A stretch of DNA of 64,000 bases from Methylogaea oryzae (GTDB lineage Bacteria; Pseudomonadota; Gammaproteobacteria; Methylococcales; Methylococcaceae). The position numbers were made by a program, and so were the translations under genes. The notes under the pieces were generated by a model. The model searched no databases. It was not told the DNA's origin and worked only from the letters and a program-made list of their open reading frames with translations. The DNA lies in assembly GCF_019669985.1 (NCBI RefSeq), contig NZ_AP019782.1, forward strand, positions 3,280,001 to 3,344,000, given 5' to 3'. Shown one piece after another: positions 36,554-45,178 of the stretch (within the stretch, counting starts at the first letter, position 1; each line of letters begins with the position of its first letter).

Positions 36554-37756
36554 TCAAGCCCCGCCGCGCAACACCTCATCCATGCGCGCAGCGATACGCG
36601 ACGCCGTTTCGTCCACTTGGTAGCCGGCGTGCCCGGCCGCCCAACGGTGAGCTGCCTGGGCGTATGATTCGGTGTGCAGCAAGTCCGCCAATAAAACGGC
36701 GTAGTCGGGAGCGGCCTGCTCTGGATGCACAACCACTGCCGTTCCCAGGCGCTGCGCGGCCATGGCCAGCAAATACTGCTCGAGTTGCATGGGCAACAAC
36801 AGCAAGGGAACCCCGTGCAGCAACGCCGCATTGGTGACGCCGAAATTGGCGTGGCATATCACCAGATCGCAATCGTCCAGCAGGGGCGACAAGCGAACGG
36901 CCTCGCGAGCCAGCGCGAATCGGGGATTGCCAGCGATCGCCTCCGGCACCGCGCTCAATCCCTGCACGTACGCCACCACGCGGCACCCCGCGTTATCCAG
37001 GGCGCGCAGCAGCGCATCCAAGCCACGGTATTCCGATCTGGCGTAAAGAAAGACCCGTTTACCGACTCCCGCGGGCCACGCCACGGCGTCCCCCAGATCG
37101 CGCAGAAACAAAGGCCCCCAGTAGCCGGTCGGGCCACGTCCCTCGTAATGATCCAACTCGGCAAACGTGCAAAGGAAATCCTCCCGCACGTCGAATAAAC
37201 CGGCCATGGATGCCAGCGGCGGCCGTTTCAAGGCGGACAGGCAAGTATTCACGACGCCCAGCATATGGGCGTCAATGGCGGCCAGCACACCTTCCGGCGC
37301 CGCTTGCCAAGAACGCATATCGGGCAAAGGCGTAAGCCTTGGCGGAGAATAAAAGCCGGTGCCCAACATCACCGCCGGCACGGCGGCGGCGCGCGCCGAC
37401 AGCAACGCGGTGGGCGCGTATTCGGCCACGATCAAGTCGGGCCGCAGCAACGACCACAATCCCAGCCAGGCGCGCATCAGGGACATCAAGCCTTCGGCGG
37501 CCAAGTAGCCGTGCCGCGCCAGGATGTCGGAATAATTGAGGGGTGACTGTCCCAGTTCGGGATGGGATCTGAGCCAAATGGGCGCTTGCAGCAGGGCGAA
37601 TCCTTGGCCGCGCAGGAGCGTCTCCATATCATGCAACTCGCGCACGATCAGGATCACTTCGTGCCCCATTTCGCGCAACTTGCGGGCCACCGGCAAGAAG
37701 CAGCCGGCGTGGCCCAACGCCGTGCCTAGCTCCCAAGCGATCGCTATCCTAGCCAT
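36554..37756 (-). CDS. Family 1 (UGT-like) glycosyltransferase
   Basis: A 400-residue GT-B enzyme. The N-terminal domain opens IAIAWELGTALGHAGCFLPVARKL, with the histidine typical of acceptor activation, and has LIVAEYAPTAL. The C-terminal donor domain has VFLYARSEYRG, DLVICHANFGVTNAALLHGVPLL and PMQLEQYLLA, matching the nucleotide-sugar signature of UDP-glycosyltransferases. Lipid, natural product or surface-molecule substrates are possible. It lies 56 bases after the GAF-ATPase gene on the same strand and is convergent with the cyclase gene (8 bases apart). Confidence 0.78.
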   Translation of the reverse strand: MARIAIAWELGTALGHAGCFLPVARKLREMGHEVILIVRELHDMETLLRGQGFALLQAPIWLRSHPELGQSPLNYSDILARHGYLAAEGLMSLMRAWLGLWSLLRPDLIVAEYAPTALLSARAAAVPAVMLGTGFYSPPRLTPLPDMRSWQAAPEGVLAAIDAHMLGVVNTCLSALKRPPLASMAGLFDVREDFLCTFAELDHYEGRGPTGYWGPLFLRDLGDAVAWPAGVGKRVFLYARSEYRGLDALLRALDNAGCRVVAYVQGLSAVPEAIAGNPRFALAREAVRLSPLLDDCDLVICHANFGVTNAALLHGVPLLLLPMQLEQYLLAMAAQRLGTAVVVHPEQAAPDYAVLLADLLHTESYAQAAHRWAAGHAGYQVDETASRIAARMDEVLRGGA

Positions 37757-37812
37757 GCGCCAAGAAATGTCGGCCTATCGGCGACGAGCCGCCGGTTGCA
37801 TCGGCGTGCAAC

Positions 37813-40095
37813 TTATTCAGCCGTGGTGCATTTCAACAGCTGAGAAACATCGCTCAAACCGCGGAGAATCTTCCATATACCGTCCTGGAACAGGGTGCGC
37901 ATGCCCTCCTTGAGCGCCTGTTCGCGCAGCTCGGACACGGCGGCCCGGCGGCAAATCATCGCCTTCATCTCCGGCGTGGCAACCAGCAATTCGTGGATGC
38001 CGGTACGGCCGCGATAACCGCTGCCGCCGCACTTCTCGCAACCCACCGGACGGCACAGCTTGAGGTTGCCGGGATCGAATCCCAGTTCGGGGAAGAACTC
38101 CTCGCCATAGTAATGGACCAAGCGCCTGGCTTCCTCGGCGTCGGCGATGTATTCCTCCTTGCAGTCGCCGCATAAGGTGCGCAGCAATCGCTGCGCCAAT
38201 ACCCCGAGGAACGCGTCAGCGAAGTTGAGGGGATCCAAGCCCAAATCCAACAAACGGGTGATGGTTTCCGGCGCGGAGTTGGTGTGCAGGGTGGACAGCA
38301 CCAAGTGGCCGGTCAGCGACGCTTCCACGCCGGTGTGGCAGGTTTCCCGGTCGCGCATTTCGCCGATGAGGATGATGTCCGGGTCGGCGCGCAAAAAAGC
38401 GCGCATGGCCGCGGCGAAATCGAAGCCGATCTTGGGCAGCACCTGTACCTGCTGCAAACCGGGCTGGGTAATTTCCACCGGATCCTCGGCGGTCCAGATT
38501 TTTTTGTCCGGCTGATTGAGGTAGCCCAGCACGGCGTGCAAGGTCGTGGTCTTACCGGAACCGGTAGGCCCCACCACCAGGAAAATGCCGTGGGGATGGC
38601 TGACCAGCGACTGGATCTGCTCGTAGTTGCGCTGCGATAAATTGAGCTTTTCCATGGGCAGCGCGCCGGCGCCGGCGAGCACGCGCAACACCGCGCTTTC
38701 GCCGTTGACGGTGGGAATGGTGGCGACGCGCAACTCCACCTGGCGGTTGCCGATTTTGAGCTTGCACTTGCCGTCCTGGGGTTTGCGCCGCTCGGCGATG
38801 TCCAGCCGCGACATGATCTTGATGCGCGACAGCACCGCGCCGGAATGGCTAGCGGGCACTTGCAGGATTTCCCGGCAAGAACCGTCCACGCGCATGCGCA
38901 CCTTGGTGGACGCGCGCTCCTTGCCCGGCTCCACGTGAATATCCGACGCCCCCATGGCGACGGCGTCGGCGATGATTTTGTTGACCAGCTGGATGATGGG
39001 AGCGGCGTTTTCATCCAGGCCGGGCTCCCTGTCCTCCTGCTCCTCGTTGACCACCGCGGCTTCTTCTTCCAACTGCCCCATGATGGTGCCGAGGTCCACC
39101 GTCGCCGCGGCGCCGGTCTCGCCGAGAAAACGCAGAATGTCTTCCGGCAAGGACACGCGCAGGGTGATATTTTCCGCCCGCAAAACACGCTGAATTTCCA
39201 GGATACGGTTGTGGTCGGCGGGATCGTCGATGGCGATGGTGACCCGCTTGCGGTCCCCCTCCAGCGGAATGCACAACAGCTTTTTCAAATAAGCCGTCTT
39301 CACTTCGGACATCATATCCGCCGGCAACTGAATGGCCGGATCGTAGGCCTGGTAAGGCACTTGGTAGAACATTTCCAGCGATTTGCCCACCGCCTCCGCC
39401 GGAATATGCATGTCGTCGATCAACAGCCGCGAAGGATGCACGCGCCGCCTGGCGGCCTCGTCCAGCAATTGCTCGAGCTTGTCGCTGCCGATCAAGCTTT
39501 GCTGCACCAGATACATATAGGGCGAGCCGGTAGCGCTCACATCTTCCTGGAACTTGGTGGCGATGATTTTGGCGATGTGCATGGCGATCTTGCCGTCCAT
39601 CTCCGAAAAAGCGCCTTCGTCCTTCTTGTTGATGATTTGCAAGACGCCCAGCAAGACCTTGTTGATCATGATGGGCACCACGATCATGGAACGGGTGCGG
39701 AAGCCGGTTTTTTCGTCGAAGCTACGGTCGAAACGCAAGTTGGAGTGCAGCTTTTTCAGCGCCGCCTCATCGTAAACGTCATTCAGAAACAACGGCTGCT
39801 GAGTTAGAGCCACAAACCCCGCAATGGACGAAGGCGACAGCGGCACCCGAATTTCCTTAACGTCGGAACCGGTTTTAAAGCGGGAAACGATGTCGTTTTC
39901 CGTCTTCAAGCGCTGATAAATCGTCATGCGTTCGGCGCCGAGCAGCGTCAATATCTGCGGCTCGATCTGCCCGTAAATGCCGGCGAAGGAAGACGCGTCA
40001 TGCACCAGGTCATGCAAAACCTTGAGCCGTACCCGCGCATCGTTCTCCAACGACGACGCCCGGGTTGTCGAGCTCTCGCTTAATCCAGTGCTCAT
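37813..40095 (-). CDS. GAF-domain GspE/PilB-like secretion ATPase
   Basis: A 760-residue ATPase. A GAF domain covers residues about 25-190 (FRTRSMIVVPIMINKVLLGVLQI). A degenerate MshEN-like segment follows at about 195-330. The GspE core has SDIHVEP, Walker A GPTGSGKTTT near 513, the Asp box, Walker B IILIGEMRDRET, and the zinc clamp LCGDC plus GCEKCGGSGYRGR. Such ATPases drive pilus assembly or type II secretion. No pilin, PilC or secretin gene is adjacent. It begins 39 bases after tpsA with a GGGGAC site, so it may be in the same operon. The GAF fusion is unusual. Confidence 0.85.
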   Translation of the reverse strand: MSTGLSESSTTRASSLENDARVRLKVLHDLVHDASSFAGIYGQIEPQILTLLGAERMTIYQRLKTENDIVSRFKTGSDVKEIRVPLSPSSIAGFVALTQQPLFLNDVYDEAALKKLHSNLRFDRSFDEKTGFRTRSMIVVPIMINKVLLGVLQIINKKDEGAFSEMDGKIAMHIAKIIATKFQEDVSATGSPYMYLVQQSLIGSDKLEQLLDEAARRRVHPSRLLIDDMHIPAEAVGKSLEMFYQVPYQAYDPAIQLPADMMSEVKTAYLKKLLCIPLEGDRKRVTIAIDDPADHNRILEIQRVLRAENITLRVSLPEDILRFLGETGAAATVDLGTIMGQLEEEAAVVNEEQEDREPGLDENAAPIIQLVNKIIADAVAMGASDIHVEPGKERASTKVRMRVDGSCREILQVPASHSGAVLSRIKIMSRLDIAERRKPQDGKCKLKIGNRQVELRVATIPTVNGESAVLRVLAGAGALPMEKLNLSQRNYEQIQSLVSHPHGIFLVVGPTGSGKTTTLHAVLGYLNQPDKKIWTAEDPVEITQPGLQQVQVLPKIGFDFAAAMRAFLRADPDIILIGEMRDRETCHTGVEASLTGHLVLSTLHTNSAPETITRLLDLGLDPLNFADAFLGVLAQRLLRTLCGDCKEEYIADAEEARRLVHYYGEEFFPELGFDPGNLKLCRPVGCEKCGGSGYRGRTGIHELLVATPEMKAMICRRAAVSELREQALKEGMRTLFQDGIWKILRGLSDVSQLLKCTTAE

Positions 40096-40134
40096 GAAGT
40101 CCCCGTCAAAGTCATTACGTTAACCATTGATAAC

Positions 40135-43100
40135 CTATTTCTTACAGGACTTCGGCGCGCCGTTGCCATCGCTTCCGCCGGAGTTCGTCATATCGGAAGA
40201 ACTCAGCGTGGCGATGATTTGGTTAACGGAAGCGTCGAAAACGGTATCCTGCAGCGCGGGGTTACTGCTGACGAAACTGCTTGCGCTCCCAAGCGATACG
40301 GTCAAACCTCGGCCGTCATACGAATAATCGATGCCCAGCGTGGCCGGATAATGCTCCACCGTGGAGAAGGAGCCATAGAGGCCGCCGGTTGTTTCTATAG
40401 CCCGGTGGGGATTGTTGCCGAAACCGTCCCAGAGGATAAACAGCGAGCCGGCCATCGTGGCGGAGCCGCGCACATTCAGCGAGCCTGGCGTGATGCTGTT
40501 GTATAGGCGGCCGCTGTAATCCGATCTATCCAAAAAGCCGTAGGCCGCCGGGGAAGAAATGGCGATACCCAGTTGACCCGTGGGCGTTTGCACGTAATTG
40601 CCGTTGAGGGTAAGCGGGCCGCCCCAAAGGTACAGGCCTCCGGCGTTGGTGAAGGTGCCGCCATTCAGATTCACCGTGCCGGTCCCCTCGAAAGTGCCGG
40701 CGCCTCCGTTGGAACCGTTAGCCAGCATCTGGCTCATAGTAATCGGCAAAAGGCCGCCGCTCACCGTCACCGAAGACGCCGTCAGCGTGCCGTAATCCAG
40801 GACGGTGTCGCCGTACGATAATTGGGTATAGGCGCCCCCGACGTTCAGCGATCCAGCGATATAGGTTTCCCAATTGGAATTATAATTCCCGCCAATATTC
40901 ACCGACGCATCGGACTCGATGCCCAGCCAGCCGACATCGATGCCGTTGTTGATATTGAACGTACCGTTGCCAAACCAAATCTCGCCGGTTTTGTCCGTAT
41001 TGGAAATAGCGCCGTTGAAAGCTCGCGTTATCGCGCCGGAGGCGCCGTAAAAATCGATCCATGCGTTATTGCGCAGGCTGTATGTACCGCGATCCGTGCC
41101 GCCGGATGTGACCCACATCCCGCCGCCGTTCAGGTTAACGGCTCCCGCGTTGCTGAAGGAACCGGATATTCCCGCCCAGCCGCCATTGATGTTGAAGGTT
41201 CCGTTGTTATTGAAAACGCCTTTCAGGTTGGCGGAATAGTTCCCCAGATTGACGGTTCCGTCATTGGTGAAGGTGGAAGAGTATCCGGTCGTGAAAGGAC
41301 CGCTATTCAAATTCAACGTTCCCTTGTTGGAGAACACCCCATCGAAAGTGACGGCATTACTCACGTTGATGGTGCCGCCGGAACTATTCACCAAGCCCTG
41401 GCTGCTATTGCCGCCCAGCACGCCGTTATACGCTGAAATATTCAACGTACCCTGGTTGTTCAGCGAAGCGGAATCCCACAGCTTCAACGTGGTCAAGTTG
41501 TTTCCGCCCCAATTGATGGTGCCGGTATTTGTCCAGGTGCGACTATCTGTTAACTCGACAAGATTCTTGTTGATGGTGGTTGTGCCGAGGGTTTTCAGCG
41601 TTGAACCTGACCCGCCAATAACGCCTTGCGTCCAATTGAAGGAATTTTTTACCTCGATGCTGTTATTGCTGTTGAGCTGGCCGCTCAAATTCAACGTGTT
41701 TACCGAAACCGGCCCGTTCAGCGTTACGAAGTTGGAAAACTTCTGGGGCAGCGTGCTGGTGCCGGTGGCCGATAAAGAACCGTTGGTGATATTCAGGGTA
41801 TCCGCGTTGATGCCGCCGCCGGCCGTGATGGTGACGGACGAGGTGTTGCCGAAATTCAGCGTGCCCGATGCGGCGTTGGTACCGCTTTGAATATCGATCG
41901 TGCCGCTGCCGACATTCAACTCGCCGCCGTTGAAATAGACCTGCCCGCTGGTGCTGCCTTGGTAGTTCGCCCACAGCTTCAAATTCAGGGAATTGCTGCC
42001 GTTGCTCAATATCCCGCCGGAGTTGAACTTGATGTCGTTGCCGGCTTTCAAGGTCAGGGTATTCGTACCGCTATGCGACAGGTTCAAAAGGGCCGCCCAG
42101 GTGATGTTGCCGCCGGCCTGCAGCGTTACGCCGCCGCCATAACTGGACAGCGAGCTGGCGATGGTCGATACGTTGATACTCGCTCCGGCGGCCGCGGTTT
42201 GGAACAGGCTGGCGCAGCACACCGATGGGCTGATATTGGCATCCGTGGTGCTCACCGTCAGGTCGTCGGGATCGATCAACCACATGCCACCCAAACCATG
42301 GGAGGCGCCGGTATCGGGCGCATTGAGCAGTTCAAACCCTTTCTTGCCCGAAGTCTCAACGAATCCGCCGTTGCCGGACACGGCCCCGCCGCGGGCGCTC
42401 AGATGGCCGTAGATGCGCGCGGTGTCGTCCGCATAAGCGATGACGGTGCCTCCGTTGCCGGTATCCAGGGCGTCGGCATGCACCTGGGCGTCCTGGCCTA
42501 TGTAGACGAATTCGGCCCGCTGGGTCGTTCCTCCGCCTTCCTGGTCGCCGCCGATATGCACCGTACCGCCGCCGGTCTTGCCGGAAGCGTTCACCGCCGC
42601 CTGGTCTATCAGTCCGACGTTGCGACCCAACAGCTCCACGGTGCCGCCGACGCCGTCGCTGCCCTTGGCTTCCACCGTCCCTGACACCAAGGTCGTGCCG
42701 CCTTGGCTCTGAACCAATACGCTGCCGCCGGCGGGACCGTTGGCGTGGGTCTGGCTGGCGGCCTCCAAGGTAACGTCGCCTTGCGCCACCAGGTGAATCC
42801 GGCCGCTTTTATCGACCTCAACGCTGTCGGCGCTTATCGCGCCACTGCTGCGAATCGCGCCCGCGAAAACGTCGATGCTGCCGCCGCCGTTGGCCATCAA
42901 CTGGCCGATATTCAGAACCTTGTCTTCGGGCGCCTGGATTTCGAAGCGCACTTGCGGCGCGTCCATGCTGGTCAGCGTCAACTTTTCACCGGCGGCCAGC
43001 ACCAAGTGGCCGCCGTCGCTTTGAATCAAGCCGCTATTTTCGATGTTGGGAGAAATGAGCACGACGCTGCCGCCGTTGGTGACGTGGATGACGCCGTAAT

Positions 43101-43557
43101 TTTCGATTTTCCCCGGCCCCGGATTGACGAACAGGTAGTTGCCGCGCAGGAAGTCGTCGTTGCCGATATTGAGGGTGGAAGCCAGGAAGCCGGCGGTGTC
43201 CACCATGGAGCCCTGGCCGAAAACGATGCCGTTGGGGTTGATGAGGAATACCTGGCCGTTGGAGAGCAGCTGCCCCAGAATGGCGCTGGGATCCTGCCCC
43301 ACCACCCGGTTGAGCACGGCGCTGTCGGCGCTTTGCTGTATGAAACGGGTGATTTCGCCGGCCGGGATGGAAAAGCCCTGCCACTCGATAATGGCGTTGG
43401 GGCTGTTGGCGATATCGAGCACGCCGGCTTGGCTCGCGTCGAACACCACTTGGCCGTTTACCACGTGGGGGCCGGTGGGGTTGGCGCGTCCGGCGGGCGC
43501 CAACGCCGCGCTCACGGCCAGGAAAACCAACAATGATCCCTGCTTCAATTCACCCAT
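40135..43557 (-). CDS. Filamentous hemagglutinin-type TpsA exoprotein
   Basis: A 1140-residue secreted protein. A signal peptide ends near residue 25 (APAGRA). The TPS secretion domain covers about 27-270, with ITRFIQQSADSAVLNRV and the NPNGIVFGQG motif recognised by TpsB. The remainder is a long glycine-, asparagine- and serine-rich beta-helix made of short repeats such as GTLNLN, GTVNLG and GTFNING. It has an internal CC pair near 435 and a single cysteine four residues from the end (SCKK). It lies 12 bases downstream of tpsB, behind an AGGAGCC site. Base composition looks less GC-rich than its neighbours. Adhesin function is inferred. Confidence 0.9.
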   Translation of the reverse strand: MGELKQGSLLVFLAVSAALAPAGRANPTGPHVVNGQVVFDASQAGVLDIANSPNAIIEWQGFSIPAGEITRFIQQSADSAVLNRVVGQDPSAILGQLLSNGQVFLINPNGIVFGQGSMVDTAGFLASTLNIGNDDFLRGNYLFVNPGPGKIENYGVIHVTNGGSVVLISPNIENSGLIQSDGGHLVLAAGEKLTLTSMDAPQVRFEIQAPEDKVLNIGQLMANGGGSIDVFAGAIRSSGAISADSVEVDKSGRIHLVAQGDVTLEAASQTHANGPAGGSVLVQSQGGTTLVSGTVEAKGSDGVGGTVELLGRNVGLIDQAAVNASGKTGGGTVHIGGDQEGGGTTQRAEFVYIGQDAQVHADALDTGNGGTVIAYADDTARIYGHLSARGGAVSGNGGFVETSGKKGFELLNAPDTGASHGLGGMWLIDPDDLTVSTTDANISPSVCCASLFQTAAAGASINVSTIASSLSSYGGGVTLQAGGNITWAALLNLSHSGTNTLTLKAGNDIKFNSGGILSNGSNSLNLKLWANYQGSTSGQVYFNGGELNVGSGTIDIQSGTNAASGTLNFGNTSSVTITAGGGINADTLNITNGSLSATGTSTLPQKFSNFVTLNGPVSVNTLNLSGQLNSNNSIEVKNSFNWTQGVIGGSGSTLKTLGTTTINKNLVELTDSRTWTNTGTINWGGNNLTTLKLWDSASLNNQGTLNISAYNGVLGGNSSQGLVNSSGGTINVSNAVTFDGVFSNKGTLNLNSGPFTTGYSSTFTNDGTVNLGNYSANLKGVFNNNGTFNINGGWAGISGSFSNAGAVNLNGGGMWVTSGGTDRGTYSLRNNAWIDFYGASGAITRAFNGAISNTDKTGEIWFGNGTFNINNGIDVGWLGIESDASVNIGGNYNSNWETYIAGSLNVGGAYTQLSYGDTVLDYGTLTASSVTVSGGLLPITMSQMLANGSNGGAGTFEGTGTVNLNGGTFTNAGGLYLWGGPLTLNGNYVQTPTGQLGIAISSPAAYGFLDRSDYSGRLYNSITPGSLNVRGSATMAGSLFILWDGFGNNPHRAIETTGGLYGSFSTVEHYPATLGIDYSYDGRGLTVSLGSASSFVSSNPALQDTVFDASVNQIIATLSSSDMTNSGGSDGNGAPKSCKK

Positions 43558-43568
43558 GGGCGTGGCTC

Positions 43569-45152
43569 CTAAAACCGGTAGTAAAGCATGGCGTTCACCT
43601 TGCCCGAACCGCTGGTGGTTCCGGTTACCGGCCCTGTCTGCGTGGTGCGGGCATCGTCAAAGGCATAGGCCAGATCAACCGCCACCACAAAATTGTTTTT
43701 CAAATTCAGCCGCCCGCCAAGGCCGGTGCTACGCAGCAGCAAGCTTTCTTTTTGGCCGGCCAGGGTATGCAGCATCTTGCCGCTGGCATGGTCGTAGAAA
43801 GCCAGGAAATTCACGTCCTTAACCCATTGCGGCGTCCATATTTCGCCCCGATAGATATTGCCGATATCCGCCGCCATTTCGCGTTCCGCGTAGCCCCGCA
43901 CCGTGGTCATGCCGGCCAGGCCCAATTGCTCGGCGGCAATCAGCGGCTCATCCGTATACTGGCCGCTCAGCTGGTTGCGGAAAGTCCATTCCCCGGGCAA
44001 GCTGACGTCCAGAAACGCGCCATAACGCCATACGTCCCAGTCGTCCTTGGCGCCCGCGCGGGATTTCGCGTAAATCACGTCGGTGTTGCCCGGCCCCCCG
44101 TTGAGGTTTCTCGCCCAGCCCACGTTGAAGCCGCCGCGCAAAAACTCCCAGGTCATCTCGTTACGGTAATTCAGGCTGATCGGCCGGCTGACCACGCTCA
44201 CGCCCAAATCCTGTTTTTGCAAGCGGCCAAACAACACGTGGTTATTGAAGGTTTTGTCGTCATAACCCACGTCCAGCCAGTGCTCATAGCTGGCCAGCTT
44301 GGGTAGATACTGGGTGTAATGCACGCCGCCGATATCGCCGGACCCGCTCACGTCGAACAGGCCGGCGATGGTGCCCGCGTCGGAATCGGAACGTAGCCAA
44401 TAGCCGGTCACCCAGCCGCGGGTGGCGTAGACCGGCAACTGGTAGCTGAAGCCGTATTGCTTGATCTCGTCGAAGTGGTCAGGAGAAAAGGCGAAGTTGA
44501 CGTTGAGCACGTGATCCAGCCCAAGGAAGTCCGCGTGCTGAAAGCCCAAAGCCATGCGATAACCGCCGGTATCCCGCGTGCCGCGGGTATTCATCATGAA
44601 CGAAAAATGTTCCGGACGTTCGTCCTCCACGTTCACCTTGGCGGCCAGGCTTTCCGTTTTGCTTCTCTGCTTGTAGGTAAGATTCAGCTTCTTGTTGGGG
44701 TGGTAGTTGGCCGACCGCAAGTCTTGCACGATGGCGTCGTTGTCCGGCACTTCGCCGATGCGCAAGGACGGCAAGCTGCCCAGCACGCTTTCCTTGCTGT
44801 AATGCTGGTTGCCCTCCACGACTACTTCAGCCAGCTTATAAACCACCACTTTCAGCTGCACCACGCCGCCATCGCCCAATTTCTGGGGGGGCACGACGAC
44901 CCGGTGAAACGCCAGGCCCTTTTCACGGATAGCCTGCTCCAGCGCCTTGGCCGCTTCGTTCAGGCCGTTCAGGTCTTGGCTGCGTTGCGAAAAAGCGGTT
45001 AACACGGCTTGCGTTTCCGCAGCGCTCAACGGGTTTTCGCCAGCCACCTCGAACCGCTCCACGCGGAACTGGATGTCCGCGGCGCACACCGCGCCCGCCA
45101 GCATCAAGCCGGCCACCAGTAACCGCAACGCCCCCCCCGCCAACTTATGCAT
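43569..45152 (-). CDS. ShlB/FhaC/HecB-type two-partner secretion transporter (TpsB)
   Basis: A 527-residue outer-membrane protein. A signal peptide ends near AVCA (residue 24), two POTRA domains span about 28-180 (FRVERFEVAGENPLS and LAEVVVEGNQHYS), and the 16-strand barrel contains the loop-6 motif VRGYAE. The terminal residue is phenylalanine (LYYRF), the barrel-assembly signature. It secretes the TpsA partner encoded 12 bases downstream. A FecR-domain gene lies 26 bases upstream. Confidence 0.92.
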   Translation of the reverse strand: MHKLAGGALRLLVAGLMLAGAVCAADIQFRVERFEVAGENPLSAAETQAVLTAFSQRSQDLNGLNEAAKALEQAIREKGLAFHRVVVPPQKLGDGGVVQLKVVVYKLAEVVVEGNQHYSKESVLGSLPSLRIGEVPDNDAIVQDLRSANYHPNKKLNLTYKQRSKTESLAAKVNVEDERPEHFSFMMNTRGTRDTGGYRMALGFQHADFLGLDHVLNVNFAFSPDHFDEIKQYGFSYQLPVYATRGWVTGYWLRSDSDAGTIAGLFDVSGSGDIGGVHYTQYLPKLASYEHWLDVGYDDKTFNNHVLFGRLQKQDLGVSVVSRPISLNYRNEMTWEFLRGGFNVGWARNLNGGPGNTDVIYAKSRAGAKDDWDVWRYGAFLDVSLPGEWTFRNQLSGQYTDEPLIAAEQLGLAGMTTVRGYAEREMAADIGNIYRGEIWTPQWVKDVNFLAFYDHASGKMLHTLAGQKESLLLRSTGLGGRLNLKNNFVVAVDLAYAFDDARTTQTGPVTGTTSGSGKVNAMLYYRF

Positions 45153-45178
45153 AAGCCCGTCCCCCGCTCAAACGCCCA

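Noticed and set aside
40700-41700. Short repeated sequence units in tpsA that might look like an array
   Set aside because: They are degenerate in-frame beta-helix repeats (GTxNxN), not equal repeats with spacers, so not CRISPR.
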